Shown piece after piece: positions 30,301 to 38,349 of a stretch of DNA of 64,000 nt. Numbering within the stretch: the first letter of the stretch is position 1; every line of letters starts with the position of its first letter. The stretch lies in contig NZ_BNCM01000002.1 in assembly GCF_014656475.1 (NCBI RefSeq), positions 186,001 to 250,000 on the forward strand, given 5' to 3'. This stretch comes from Sinomonas cellulolyticus. Its GTDB lineage: Bacteria > Actinomycetota > Actinomycetes > Actinomycetales > Micrococcaceae. The notes beneath the pieces were generated by a model. The model saw only the letters and a list, made by a program, of their open reading frames with translations, did not search any database and was not told the origin of the DNA. A program made the position numbers and the translations under genes.

Positions 30301-31437
30301 CTACTCGCCGACGATCATGCGGCCCACGATGAGCCGCATGATCTCGTTGGATCCCTCGAGGATCTGGTGGACCCTGAGGTCGCGGGCGATCTTCTCGATC
30401 CCGTACTCGTGGAGGTAGCCGTACCCGCCGTGCAGCTGGATGGCCTCGTTCGCCACCTCGAAGCCGGCATCGGTGGCCACCCGCTTGGCGATCGCGCACA
30501 GCCGGACGGCGTCGCGGTCGCCCCTGTCCAGGGCTTCGGCGGCGCGCCTGAGCAGGGTGCGGGCGGCCTCGAGCTTCATGTCCATGTCCGCGAGGTCGAA
30601 CATGAGGGACTGCTTGTCCGCTAGCCGCCCTCCGAACGCCGTGCGCTCCTTGAGGTACGCGACCGTCTTCTCGAGCGCGGCCTGTCCTCCCCCGAGGGAG
30701 CACGCGGCGATGTTGAGGCGCCCGCCGTTGAGCCCCTTCATGGCGATGCCGAACCCGTCGCCCTCCTCGCCGAGCCTGTTCGAGGCGGGGATGCGCACGT
30801 GGTCGAGGACCACCTGCCGAGTGGGCTGGGCATTCCAGCCCATCTTCTTCTCGTTGGCGCCGAAGGACAGGCCCTGCGCCCCGTCGGGGACGAGGAACGC
30901 TGTGATCCCGCGGTGCCCGGTGTCGGCCGTGCGCGCCATGACGATGTACAGCGCGGAGTAGCCGGCACCGGAGATGAACTGCTTGACTCCGGTGAGCACG
31001 TAGTCGTCCCCATCGCGCACGGCCTTCGTGGTCAGGGCCGCCGCATCCGAACCCACGCCGGGCTCGGTCAGGCAGTAGCTGCCGAGCGCCTCCATGGTGA
31101 CGAGCTGGGGCACCCACTCCTTCCGCTGGACGTCGGTGCCGAACGCGTCCACCATCCACACCACCATGTTGTGGATGGAGATGTAGGCGGCGACGCTGGG
31201 ATCGGCCTTGGCGAGTTCCTCGAAGATGAGGGCCGCGTCGAAGCGCGTCAGCCCAGAGCCGCCGTGCTCCTCACTCGCGTAGACGCCACCGAGCCCGAGC
31301 TCGCCCGCTTCCCGGAGCACATCCACCGGGAAGTGCTTCTCCGCGTCCCACTCGAGTGCCTTGGGCGCCAGCCTGTCGGTGGCGAAGTCCCGGACCGTGG
31401 CGACGAGGTCGCGCTGGTCCTCCGTGAGCTCGGACAT
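30301..31437 (-). CDS. Acyl-CoA dehydrogenase (isobutyryl-CoA dehydrogenase-like)
   Basis: 378 residues with all acyl-CoA dehydrogenase parts: YCLTEPGVGSDAAAL (FAD-binding), GVKQFISGAGYS, ERTAFGGRLADKQ, AIQLHGGYGYLHEYGIEKI (in part) and the catalytic Glu in QILEGSNEIMRL. It desaturates acyl-CoA thioesters with FAD. The type and size resemble isobutyryl-CoA dehydrogenase, fitting branched-chain amino-acid breakdown, but the chain preference cannot be read. It begins one base after the stop of the DUF1918 gene. Confidence 0.9.
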   Translation of the reverse strand: MSELTEDQRDLVATVRDFATDRLAPKALEWDAEKHFPVDVLREAGELGLGGVYASEEHGGSGLTRFDAALIFEELAKADPSVAAYISIHNMVVWMVDAFGTDVQRKEWVPQLVTMEALGSYCLTEPGVGSDAAALTTKAVRDGDDYVLTGVKQFISGAGYSALYIVMARTADTGHRGITAFLVPDGAQGLSFGANEKKMGWNAQPTRQVVLDHVRIPASNRLGEEGDGFGIAMKGLNGGRLNIAACSLGGGQAALEKTVAYLKERTAFGGRLADKQSLMFDLADMDMKLEAARTLLRRAAEALDRGDRDAVRLCAIAKRVATDAGFEVANEAIQLHGGYGYLHEYGIEKIARDLRVHQILEGSNEIMRLIVGRMIVGE

Positions 31438-31438
31438 C

Positions 31439-31633
31439 TCAGGTTCCGGGCGCCTTCTCGACCGAGAAGTCGCCCCCCGGGAACACGATCGACTCGTGCC
31501 CGTCGTCGAATCGGACGCGGTACGGCGGCTGGCCATCGGCGCCCTTGACCTCGATGATCTCCCCGTGCCGGTCCGAGGTCTCCACGGTCCGGCCCCTGAT
31601 GACGATCCGGTCGCCCTGCTGCAGTGCACTCAT
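31439..31633 (-). CDS. DUF1918 small protein
   Basis: 64 residues: [40 protein letters not shown] and [15 protein letters not shown]. This is a small SH3-like beta barrel of the DUF1918 family, widespread in actinobacteria and of unknown function. It immediately precedes the acyl-CoA dehydrogenase gene with one base between, so the two are co-translated. There is no signal or membrane segment. A GATCACCTCC (minus: GGAGGTGATC) gives it an excellent ribosome site. Confidence 0.88.
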   Translation of the reverse strand: MSALQQGDRIVIRGRTVETSDRHGEIIEVKGADGQPPYRVRFDDGHESIVFPGGDFSVEKAPGT

Positions 31634-31761
31634 GGCGGATCACCTCCATTCACGAGCGTACGGAAGCCGCCCACCGCGGGGAAGGGCCTGCGACGCGAGG
31701 CGGCCACCCGGCGTCGTGCGCGGTCTTGCGCGCCGGCCGCCGCGCCGGATAGACCGGAGGA

Positions 31762-32400
31762 ATGGACATCCACGACAAGCCGGGACCGAGCGAATTCTGG
31801 GACGGGTTCTACCGTGAGCGCCAGCGCGTCTGGAGCGGCAAGCCGAACGCGGCGCTGGTCCGCGAGGTGAGCATGATCGCCCCGGGCCGCGCGATCGACC
31901 TCGGCTGCGGCGAGGGCGCGGACGCAATCTGGCTGGCCGAGCGCGGCTGGACCGTCACCGGGGTGGACGTCTCCGCGGTCGCCCTGGGCCGAGCGGCGGA
32001 GCACGCCCGGGACGCCGGGGTAGAGGACCGTACCACCTGGCTGGCCCGGGACCTCGCCCAGTGGGAACCCGAGGAGACCTACGATCTCGTCACGGCCTCC
32101 TTCCTCCACTCCCCCATCGACATCCCGCGGGAGACGATCCTGCTCGCCGCCACTCGGGCCGTGGCGCCCGGCGGAACGCTCTTCGTGGTGGGGCACACCG
32201 CGTTCCCGCCGTGGGGGCGGCACGATCACGACGACGTGCACATGCCTTCCGCGGACGAGCTCGCCTCGGCGCTGGGGCTGCGCACGGGCGAGTGGGAGAT
32301 CGAGACCAGCGCGTCCGAGGACCGCGAGGCGACCGGGCCCGAGGGCCAGAAGGCCGTGCTCACCGATGCGGTGCTGAAGGCGCGGCGGCTGGGGTCCTGA
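31762..32400 (+). CDS. Class I SAM-dependent methyltransferase
   Basis: 212 residues. SAM-binding motif I reads [16 protein letters not shown], motif [13 protein letters not shown], and the post-motif region [14 protein letters not shown] and [16 protein letters not shown]. It resembles the TehB/thiopurine-type small-molecule methyltransferases. The N-terminus [18 protein letters not shown] is typical of these. A weak GGAGGA precedes ATG 31762. The substrate is unknown. It is divergent from the DUF1918 gene. Confidence 0.88.
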   Translation: MDIHDKPGPSEFWDGFYRERQRVWSGKPNAALVREVSMIAPGRAIDLGCGEGADAIWLAERGWTVTGVDVSAVALGRAAEHARDAGVEDRTTWLARDLAQWEPEETYDLVTASFLHSPIDIPRETILLAATRAVAPGGTLFVVGHTAFPPWGRHDHDDVHMPSADELASALGLRTGEWEIETSASEDREATGPEGQKAVLTDAVLKARRLGS

Positions 32401-32484
32401 GGGACGCCAACCGGCGATTAATAAACACCGAGAATACTGGATTATCCTCGAAGGGAGCGATTCTTTCTTCCGAGGTGATGTTGC

Positions 32485-32913
32485 GTGGCTGTGTCGACGG
32501 CTGTTCTCGTGGCGGCGGCGTTCGTGTGGCTGGGGATGGTGCTGGCCATCTCCTTCATCGAGGCCCCGCTGAAGTTCCAGGCACCCGGGATCACGATCGA
32601 GCTGGGCGTGGGGATCGGGCGTCTCGTGTTCAAGGCTCTCAACATCGTCGAGTGCGTGCTCGCCGCCGCGGTCCTCGCGGTACTGGCGCTCGGCGCCCAT
32701 CCGGGGGCCCTCGCGTGGAGCCTGGCCGTGGTGCTGGCCGTGATCGTGGTGCTCGACGTCGCTGTGCTGCGGCCGCGCATGGACCGCCGCGTCACCGGCG
32801 GGAACCTCAGCGACGCCATGCCCCGGCACACCCTGCACTTCACCTATGTGGGCCTGGAGGTCCTCAAGGTCGTGGGCCTCGTGTGGCTCGGGATCGTGGC
32901 GCTCGCAGCGTAG
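32485..32913 (+). CDS. Small membrane protein, TMEM205/DUF4149-like
   Basis: 142 residues from GTG 32485 with four predicted helices (about 2-24, 47-70, 74-92 and 118-140). The segment [21 protein letters not shown] and the RPRMDRR loop recall DUF4149/TMEM205-like proteins, but the match is by eye. The function is unknown. The upstream 84 bp (32401-32484) is A+T-rich (AATAAACACCGAGAATACTG near 32419) and probably holds its promoter. Confidence 0.7.
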   Translation: MAVSTAVLVAAAFVWLGMVLAISFIEAPLKFQAPGITIELGVGIGRLVFKALNIVECVLAAAVLAVLALGAHPGALAWSLAVVLAVIVVLDVAVLRPRMDRRVTGGNLSDAMPRHTLHFTYVGLEVLKVVGLVWLGIVALAA

Positions 32914-33008
32914 GGCACGCGCGCGGCGGCCCGCTGGCCCTCCGCGGCACAGAATCGCAGCAGCTCTGGCCCTCCCCTGCGTGCGCCCCAAGGGGCAGAC
33001 TGGAGCCC

Positions 33009-33788
33009 ATGACCTACTCCGTCCAGCTCTACTCCGTGCGCGACGCGGCCGACGCCGACCTTCCGGGCACCATCGCCCGGCTCGCCGAGATCGGGTACAC
33101 CCAGGTGGAGCCCTACGACTTTGTGGCCCGCGCCGGCGAGCTCGGCGACGCGCTGGCCGAGCACGGCATGACGGCGCCGACGGCGCACGCGCCGCTGCTC
33201 TCCGCAGACCAGGACGAGATCTTCGCGGCGGCCGCACGCCTGGGCATCGGCACGGTGATCGAGCCCCACGTCCCTGCCGAGCGCTGGCAGGATGCCGAGG
33301 CCATCGAAAACACTGCGGCCCGGCTCAACGCGGCGGCCAAGAAGGGTGCCGAGCACGGCATCAGGGTCGGCTACCACAACCACGACTGGGAGGTCTCCTC
33401 CACGATCGGGGACGCGACCGTCCTCGAGTACTTCGCGGGCCTGCTCGACCCCGGGGTGATCCTCGAGGTGGACGTCTACTGGGCCGCTGTGGGCGGCGAG
33501 GACCCCGTGGCCCTGCTGAACCGGCTCGGCGACCGCGTTGCTGCCATCCACCTCAAGGATGGGCCCGTGAGCCAGGACCGCAAGGCGCAGCTGTCCGCGG
33601 GCCAGGGTGAGATCGGCGTCTGGAGGATCCTGGCCGCTGCAAAGGACCTCGACGTCTGCGTGGTCGAGTTCGACGACTACGACGGGGACATCTTCGACGC
33701 CCTGAGCGCCTCGCTGCACTACCTCGAGACGGGAGCCCCCTCTGCCTCCCCGGAGGAGCCGGCCTCCGGCGGGGAGAGCACCCCGTGA
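33009..33788 (+). CDS. Sugar phosphate isomerase/epimerase-type TIM barrel (1)
   Basis: 259 residues, AP-endonuclease-2-like barrel (PF01261): [37 protein letters not shown] with conserved His residues, [26 protein letters not shown] and [10 protein letters not shown], giving the usual Glu/Asp/His metal site. It probably isomerises or eliminates from a sugar or polyol derivative. The Glu/Ser-rich tail is short. Its stop overlaps the GTG of the first dehydrogenase gene (GTGA), starting a coupled four-gene operon. Confidence 0.88.
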   Translation: MTYSVQLYSVRDAADADLPGTIARLAEIGYTQVEPYDFVARAGELGDALAEHGMTAPTAHAPLLSADQDEIFAAAARLGIGTVIEPHVPAERWQDAEAIENTAARLNAAAKKGAEHGIRVGYHNHDWEVSSTIGDATVLEYFAGLLDPGVILEVDVYWAAVGGEDPVALLNRLGDRVAAIHLKDGPVSQDRKAQLSAGQGEIGVWRILAAAKDLDVCVVEFDDYDGDIFDALSASLHYLETGAPSASPEEPASGGESTP

Positions 33789-34903
33789 GCCGCGGACCGG
33801 TCGGCGTCGCGCTCATCGGCGCCGGGGTCATCTCGAAGCAGTACCTGGACAACCTCGTCGCCTTCCCGGACGTGCAGGTCCACGCGATCGCGGATCTCTT
33901 CCCCGAGGCGGCCCGCGCCCGCGCAGAGGAGTACGGGATCAAGGAGTCCGGGCCCCCCGAGCTCGCGCTGGACCATCCGGACGTGGAGATCATCGTCAAC
34001 CTCACGGTCCCCGCCGCCCACGTCGATGTGGCCGCAGCCGCGATCCGGGCGGGCAAGCACGTGTGGACGGAGAAGCCGTTCTCCCTCGACCGCCCGAGCG
34101 GACTCGCGCTGCTCGAGCAGGCAGACGACGCCGGGCTGCGGCTCGGGTGCGCGCCGGACACCTTCCTCGGCGCCGGGCTGCAGACGGCGCGGCGGGTGAT
34201 CGAACGGGGAGACGTCGGCGTCCCGCTCACGGCGCACACCGTGTTCCAGACCCCGGGCCCGGAGTCATGGCACCCCAACCCGGCCTTCCTCTTCCAGCCC
34301 GGTGCCGGGCCGCTGTTCGACATGGGCCCGTACTACCTCACTGCCCTCGTGCAGACGTTCGGGAGCATCCGCCGCGTTGCAGCGCTCGGGTCGCGGGCGA
34401 AGGCCACCCGCGTGATCGGCTCGGGCCCCAAGGCGGGCGAGGAGTTCCCGGTCGAGGTGCCCACCCACGTGAGCGCCCTGGCCCAGTTCGAATCGGGGGC
34501 GTCCTCGCACAGCATCTTCAGCTTCGAATCTCCCCGCCCGCGGATGGGGTTCGTGGAGATCACGGGCACAGAGGCGACCCTGTCCCTGCCCGACCCGAAC
34601 TACTTCGACGGGGACCTGCGGATCTGCCGCATCGGCGAGACCGACTGGACCGCCATTCCCACCACCGGCCCTGCCAACGGGCGGGGCATGGGAGTCCTCG
34701 ACATGGCACGGTCCCTCCGCGCCGGCGAGCCCCACCGTGCCACGGGCCAGCTCGCGTACCACGTCGTGGACGCGATGGTCTCGATGTCCGAGTCGATCGA
34801 GCTCGGCGAGTTCGTCGCGCTGGGCAGCAGCGCGCCGTCGTCCGCTGCCCTGCCCGAGGACTGGGCGCCCACCGCCGCCACGCTGGACGGAGTGCAGGCG
34901 TGA
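33785..34903 (+). CDS. Gfo/Idh/MocA-family dehydrogenase (1)
   Basis: 372 residues. The N-terminal Rossmann domain begins VGVALIGAGVISKQYLDNLV, and the signature lysine is in GKHVWTEKPFSLDRPSG. The C-terminal alpha/beta domain includes FDMGPYYLTALVQ with a catalytic-type Asp/His region. These enzymes oxidise sugars or cyclitols with NAD(P). GTG 33785 overlaps the previous stop, and its own stop overlaps the next GTG at 34900. A copy of the dispersed 11-mer lies near its 3' end (34834-34844). Confidence 0.9.
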   Translation: MSRGPVGVALIGAGVISKQYLDNLVAFPDVQVHAIADLFPEAARARAEEYGIKESGPPELALDHPDVEIIVNLTVPAAHVDVAAAAIRAGKHVWTEKPFSLDRPSGLALLEQADDAGLRLGCAPDTFLGAGLQTARRVIERGDVGVPLTAHTVFQTPGPESWHPNPAFLFQPGAGPLFDMGPYYLTALVQTFGSIRRVAALGSRAKATRVIGSGPKAGEEFPVEVPTHVSALAQFESGASSHSIFSFESPRPRMGFVEITGTEATLSLPDPNYFDGDLRICRIGETDWTAIPTTGPANGRGMGVLDMARSLRAGEPHRATGQLAYHVVDAMVSMSESIELGEFVALGSSAPSSAALPEDWAPTAATLDGVQA

Positions 34904-36054
34904 GCCCGGACGTCCTGGGAACGGGCCGGACCGGTCCGCTGCGGGTGGCGATGATCGGCTACGCGTTCATGGGCAAGGCGCACTCGCACGCGTGGCGCAC
35001 TGTCGGGGCGTTCTTCGACGTGCCCGCCATCGAGCAGAGGGTGCTCGTGGGGCGCCATGCCGGGCAGGCGGCCGCCGCGGCGGCCCGGTATGGGTGGGCT
35101 GAGGCCGCAACGGACTGGCGCGAGGTGGTCGCCCGCGATGATATCGACATCGTGGACATCTGCGTCCCGGGGTGGCTGCACGCGGACATCGCGGTGGCGG
35201 CGCTCCGAGCGGGCAAGCACGTGCTGGTCGAGAAGCCGCTGGCGAACACGGTCGAGGAGGCGGAGCGGATGGCCGCGGCCGCGCGGGAGGCGCGCGCTCA
35301 AGGCGTCGTCTCCATGGTCGGCTTCACCTACCGGAGGGTCCCCGCGCTGGCCTACGCGCAGCGCCTCATCGCCGAGGGGCGGCTCGGCGCCGTCCGCGAG
35401 GTCCGCGCCTCCTACCTCCAGGACTGGCTCGCCGACGCCCAGACGCCGATGACGTGGCGCCTTCGCAAGGAGTCCGCCGGATCGGGGGCGCTCGGGGACA
35501 TCGCCTCGCACGCCATCGACCAGGTGCAGTTCCTCACCGGCGACGCCGTCGTGGAGGTCTCGGGGCGGCTGCACACCTTCGTGGAACGGCGCCCGGGCCC
35601 CGACGGGCCGGAGGACGTGACGGTCGACGACGCCGCGTGGGCCACGCTGTCCCTCGGCTCCGGGGCCATCGCCTCGGTCGAGGTCTCGCGCGTGGCGACG
35701 GGGCGGAAGAACTCGCTGCGGATCGAGGCCTACGGCACGGGCGGCGCCCTCGCGTTCGACCTCGAGCGTCCATCCGAGCTCGACTTCCACGACGGTTCCG
35801 TCCCGGCCGAGGAGGCCGGCTTCCGCCGGATCGTCGTGACGGAACCGGGCCATCCCTACATGGACGCGTGGTGGCCCCCGGGCCACGTGATCGGGTGGGA
35901 GCACGCCTTCACCCATGAGGTGCGTGACTTCCTTGCCGCGATCCGCGACGGAGGGGACCCCTCGCCGTCGTTCGAGGAGGGCCTGCAGGTGCAGCGGGTC
36001 CTCGCCGCCGTCGAGGAGTCGGCCGCCGCCCGTTCCGCGATCGTGCCGCTCTGA
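34900..36054 (+). CDS. Gfo/Idh/MocA-family dehydrogenase (2)
   Basis: 384 residues from GTG 34900. It begins with the Rossmann strand RVAMIGYAFMGKAHSHAW, followed by GKHVLVEKPLANTVEEAE (catalytic Lys), TYRRVPALAYAQRLI, and GALGDIASHAIDQVQFLTG with the Asp/His pair. The AFMGKAHSHAW start is typical of a subgroup often found beside isomerase-like proteins in sugar clusters. It differs clearly from dehydrogenase 1, so the two probably act on different positions or substrates. Confidence 0.9.
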   Translation: MSPDVLGTGRTGPLRVAMIGYAFMGKAHSHAWRTVGAFFDVPAIEQRVLVGRHAGQAAAAAARYGWAEAATDWREVVARDDIDIVDICVPGWLHADIAVAALRAGKHVLVEKPLANTVEEAERMAAAAREARAQGVVSMVGFTYRRVPALAYAQRLIAEGRLGAVREVRASYLQDWLADAQTPMTWRLRKESAGSGALGDIASHAIDQVQFLTGDAVVEVSGRLHTFVERRPGPDGPEDVTVDDAAWATLSLGSGAIASVEVSRVATGRKNSLRIEAYGTGGALAFDLERPSELDFHDGSVPAEEAGFRRIVVTEPGHPYMDAWWPPGHVIGWEHAFTHEVRDFLAAIRDGGDPSPSFEEGLQVQRVLAAVEESAAARSAIVPL

Positions 36055-36077
36055 CCCGCCTGCCAAGGAGGAGACCC

Positions 36078-37082
36078 ATGCCGCGCCCGTTCACCCTGTT
36101 CACCGGCCAGTGGGCGGACCTGACCCTCGAGGAGGTCGCCGGCCTCGCCGCGGGCTGGGGCTATGACGGCCTCGAGATCGCGGTCTCCGGCGAGCACCTC
36201 GACGCCTCCCGGTGGAACGACCAGGCGTACATCGACGACCGGCTCGGCATCCTCGACCGGCACGGCCTGGCGGTGTTCGCGATCTCGAACCACCTCAAAG
36301 GACAGGCGGTGTGCGACGACCCCATCGACTTCCGCCACCGGGACATCGTGGGCTCCCGGGTGTGGGGCGACGGCGACCCCGAGGGGGTCAGGCAGCGCGC
36401 CGCGGAGGACCTGAAGGACACCGCCCGGCTCGCCAGGGCCCTCGGAGTGAAGACCGTGGTGGGCTTCACCGGCTCCTCGATCTGGAAGTACGTCGCGATG
36501 TTCCCGCCCGTGCCCGCGACCGTGATCGACGCCGGATACGAAGACTTCGCCGACCGGTGGAACCCCATCCTGGACGTCTTCGACGAGTGCGGGGTGCGGT
36601 TCGCCCACGAGGTCCACCCCTCCGAGATCGCCTACGACTACGTCACCACACAGCGCGCCCTCGAGGCCATCGGCCACCGCGAGGCCTTCGGCCTGAACTG
36701 GGACCCGTCCCACATGATGTGGCAGGGCCTGGACCCCGTCGCGTTCATCACGGACTTCGCCGAGAGGATCTACCACGTGGACTGCAAGGACACCAGGATG
36801 CGCATGGGCAACGGCCGCTCCGGGATCCTCTCCTCCCACCTGCCGTGGGGCGACCCGCGCCGGGGATGGGACTTCGTCTCCGCCGGCCGCGGCGACGTCC
36901 CCTGGGAGGACTGCTTCCGCGCCCTCACCGCGATCGGCTACGACGGGCCCATCTCCGTGGAGTGGGAGGACGCGGGAATGGACCGCCTCCAGGGCGCGCC
37001 GGAGGCCCTCGCGGCGCTGAAGAAGTTCGACTTCGGCCCCTCCACCGCTTCCTTCGACGCCGCCTTCAGCAACCAGGGCTGA
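36078..37082 (+). CDS. Sugar phosphate isomerase/epimerase-type TIM barrel (2)
   Basis: 334 residues, PF01261 barrel of the longer subgroup that commonly accompanies Gfo/Idh/MocA dehydrogenases. It shows TLFTGQWADLTLEEVAGLAA, YDGLEIAVSGEH, AISNHLKGQAVCDDP, FAHEVHPSEIAYDY, LNWDPSHMMWQGLDP, YHVDCKDTRMRMG and ISVEWEDAGMDR. The Glu/Asp/His/Glu ligands are all readable. AAGGAGGAG precedes ATG 36078, 23 bp after the second dehydrogenase. It closes the operon, followed by a strong terminator. Confidence 0.9.
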   Translation: MPRPFTLFTGQWADLTLEEVAGLAAGWGYDGLEIAVSGEHLDASRWNDQAYIDDRLGILDRHGLAVFAISNHLKGQAVCDDPIDFRHRDIVGSRVWGDGDPEGVRQRAAEDLKDTARLARALGVKTVVGFTGSSIWKYVAMFPPVPATVIDAGYEDFADRWNPILDVFDECGVRFAHEVHPSEIAYDYVTTQRALEAIGHREAFGLNWDPSHMMWQGLDPVAFITDFAERIYHVDCKDTRMRMGNGRSGILSSHLPWGDPRRGWDFVSAGRGDVPWEDCFRALTAIGYDGPISVEWEDAGMDRLQGAPEALAALKKFDFGPSTASFDAAFSNQG

Positions 37083-37112
37083 GTCGGGCCCGAACCCAGG
37101 ACCTGCGCAGGA

Positions 37113-37158
37113 GGCGGGCGCACGACGGCCGCCGGGTGCCCGCCGTCGTGCGCCCGCC
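37113..37158. terminator. Bidirectional terminator, perfect 17-bp stem
   Basis: GGCGGGCGCACGACGGC pairs perfectly with GCCGTCGTGCGCCCGCC across a 12-nt loop. It lies between convergent genes. Both arms contain the dispersed 11-mer (37119-37129 minus, 37142-37152 plus). Confidence 0.88.
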
Positions 37159-37171
37159 TGAACTGGGAGTG

Positions 37172-37399
37172 CTACCGCACAGGGTGCGCGCGGCGGGCGA
37201 GCCCGATCTGCACGTCGTCGGTGCGCTGGAACATCCGGCGCCCCTCGACGCCGCCGAACTGGACCCAGAGGGTCGAGCCGTCGCGGCTGAGCCCGTCCAC
37301 CGTGCCCTCCCCGAGATACCGCCCGTCTGCCTTGATCCGCACGAGGACCCCGCGGCGCAGCCCCAGCCACGGGCGCACGGCGACGGCCTGCACGCTCAC
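37172..37399 (-). CDS. Small hypothetical protein coupled to MTHFR
   Basis: 75 residues from GTG 37399, whose GTGA overlaps the MTHFR stop. It contains GVLVRIKADGRYLGEGTVDG, LSRDGSTLWVQFGGVEGRR and MFQRTDDVQIG, which reads like a small all-beta SH3/KOW-like barrel. There is no signal or membrane segment. No family was recognised. Coupling suggests that it works with, or is dosed with, the reductase. The longer open frame here is a shadow of the MTHFR gene. Confidence 0.65.
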   Translation of the reverse strand: MSVQAVAVRPWLGLRRGVLVRIKADGRYLGEGTVDGLSRDGSTLWVQFGGVEGRRMFQRTDDVQIGLARRAHPVR

Positions 37400-38238
37400 C
37401 GCCCCTTCCCGGTGAAGGCGAACTCGGGCAGGTCGAGGTTGTTGAACGTGAAGAGGTGGATGCCTGTCAGGCCCCTGCGCGGCGCCGAGAGGTCCCGCAC
37501 GAGCGCCTCGGACGAGTACGCGTCGGCGCGGAGGATCCGGCGAGCGAGCGGGCCCTTGCGCGTGATGAACTTCAGCGACGGGCCCACGCCGATCCGGGTG
37601 GCGAGGGAGATGAGGCGCGCCCGGCCCACCGGTCCGGTCACGCCGGCCCACACGGGCAGCTCGACTCCCTCGGTCCGCAGGAGCGAGACGTAGTCCCCGA
37701 TGGCCGAGGCCGAGAAGCACATCTGCGTCACGAGGCTCGAGGCGAGGTGCTGCTTCTCCAGGAGGGCGTCGAGGACCTCGACGGGACCCAGCGACGGGTG
37801 CCCCTCGGGGTAGCCCGCGACGCCGATCGCGATCCTGCCGCCCGTGAGCTCGGCAACGTCTTCCATGAGTGCGAGGGCGTTGGCGTAGGGCCCCGCGGGC
37901 TGGGGAGCGTCGCCGCCGATCGCGAACACCTCGGTGATCCCGGCCGTCTCGAAAGCGCGAAGGGCGCGGGCGAGCCGGGCCCGGTCCGCGATCCCGCGGG
38001 CGGCGAGGTGCGGGACCACGCGGTAGCCGAGGCCGGCGAGCCGCAGCGAGGCCTCGGTGGTCGCGTGGACGCCGTGGCGCGGCAGGCAGGTCACGCTCAG
38101 GGCTGTCCCCTCGGGCACTCTCGTGGCGACGGCAGGGAGGATGTCCTCGGTCGGGACGATCTCGAGCCGGACGGGGAGGCGGGTGCCGAGGCGGGCCTCG
38201 CCCGCGTCGGCGGCGTGCTGGATGGACTGGACGGACAT
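37396..38238 (-). CDS. Methylenetetrahydrofolate reductase, short form
   Basis: 280 residues, TIM barrel of the MetF family (PF02219): TALSVTCLPRHGVHATTEAS, VPHLAARGIADRARL, VFAIGGDAPQPAGPYAN, IGVAGYPEGHPSLG and LLEKQHLASSLVTQMCFSAS (FAD-binding Gln-Met region), ending LFTFNNLDLPEF. It lacks the usual length of housekeeping MetF. Such divergent copies often serve one-carbon breakdown (glycine betaine, sarcosine, methyl-THF). It lies downstream of a glycine-riboswitch-controlled permease, consistent with a glycine-linked C1 role. Start ATG 38238. Confidence 0.85.
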   Translation of the reverse strand: MSVQSIQHAADAGEARLGTRLPVRLEIVPTEDILPAVATRVPEGTALSVTCLPRHGVHATTEASLRLAGLGYRVVPHLAARGIADRARLARALRAFETAGITEVFAIGGDAPQPAGPYANALALMEDVAELTGGRIAIGVAGYPEGHPSLGPVEVLDALLEKQHLASSLVTQMCFSASAIGDYVSLLRTEGVELPVWAGVTGPVGRARLISLATRIGVGPSLKFITRKGPLARRILRADAYSSEALVRDLSAPRRGLTGIHLFTFNNLDLPEFAFTGKGR

Positions 38239-38349
38239 GATTGACTCCAGGGTCTGGCCGGGCGGTGCCCAAGGCCGTATCGAAGGCATGATGAGGGAGC
38301 CGGCGGACGACGCCGGGTGGTGCCTCAGGGGGCTAGGTCGCCGCCGCTC

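Noticed and set aside
37172..38272. 366-codon minus-strand frame overlapping the MTHFR gene
   Set aside because: Its upstream two thirds are low-complexity Arg/Pro/Gly shadow sequence. Only the last 75 codons, starting at the coupled GTG, look real.
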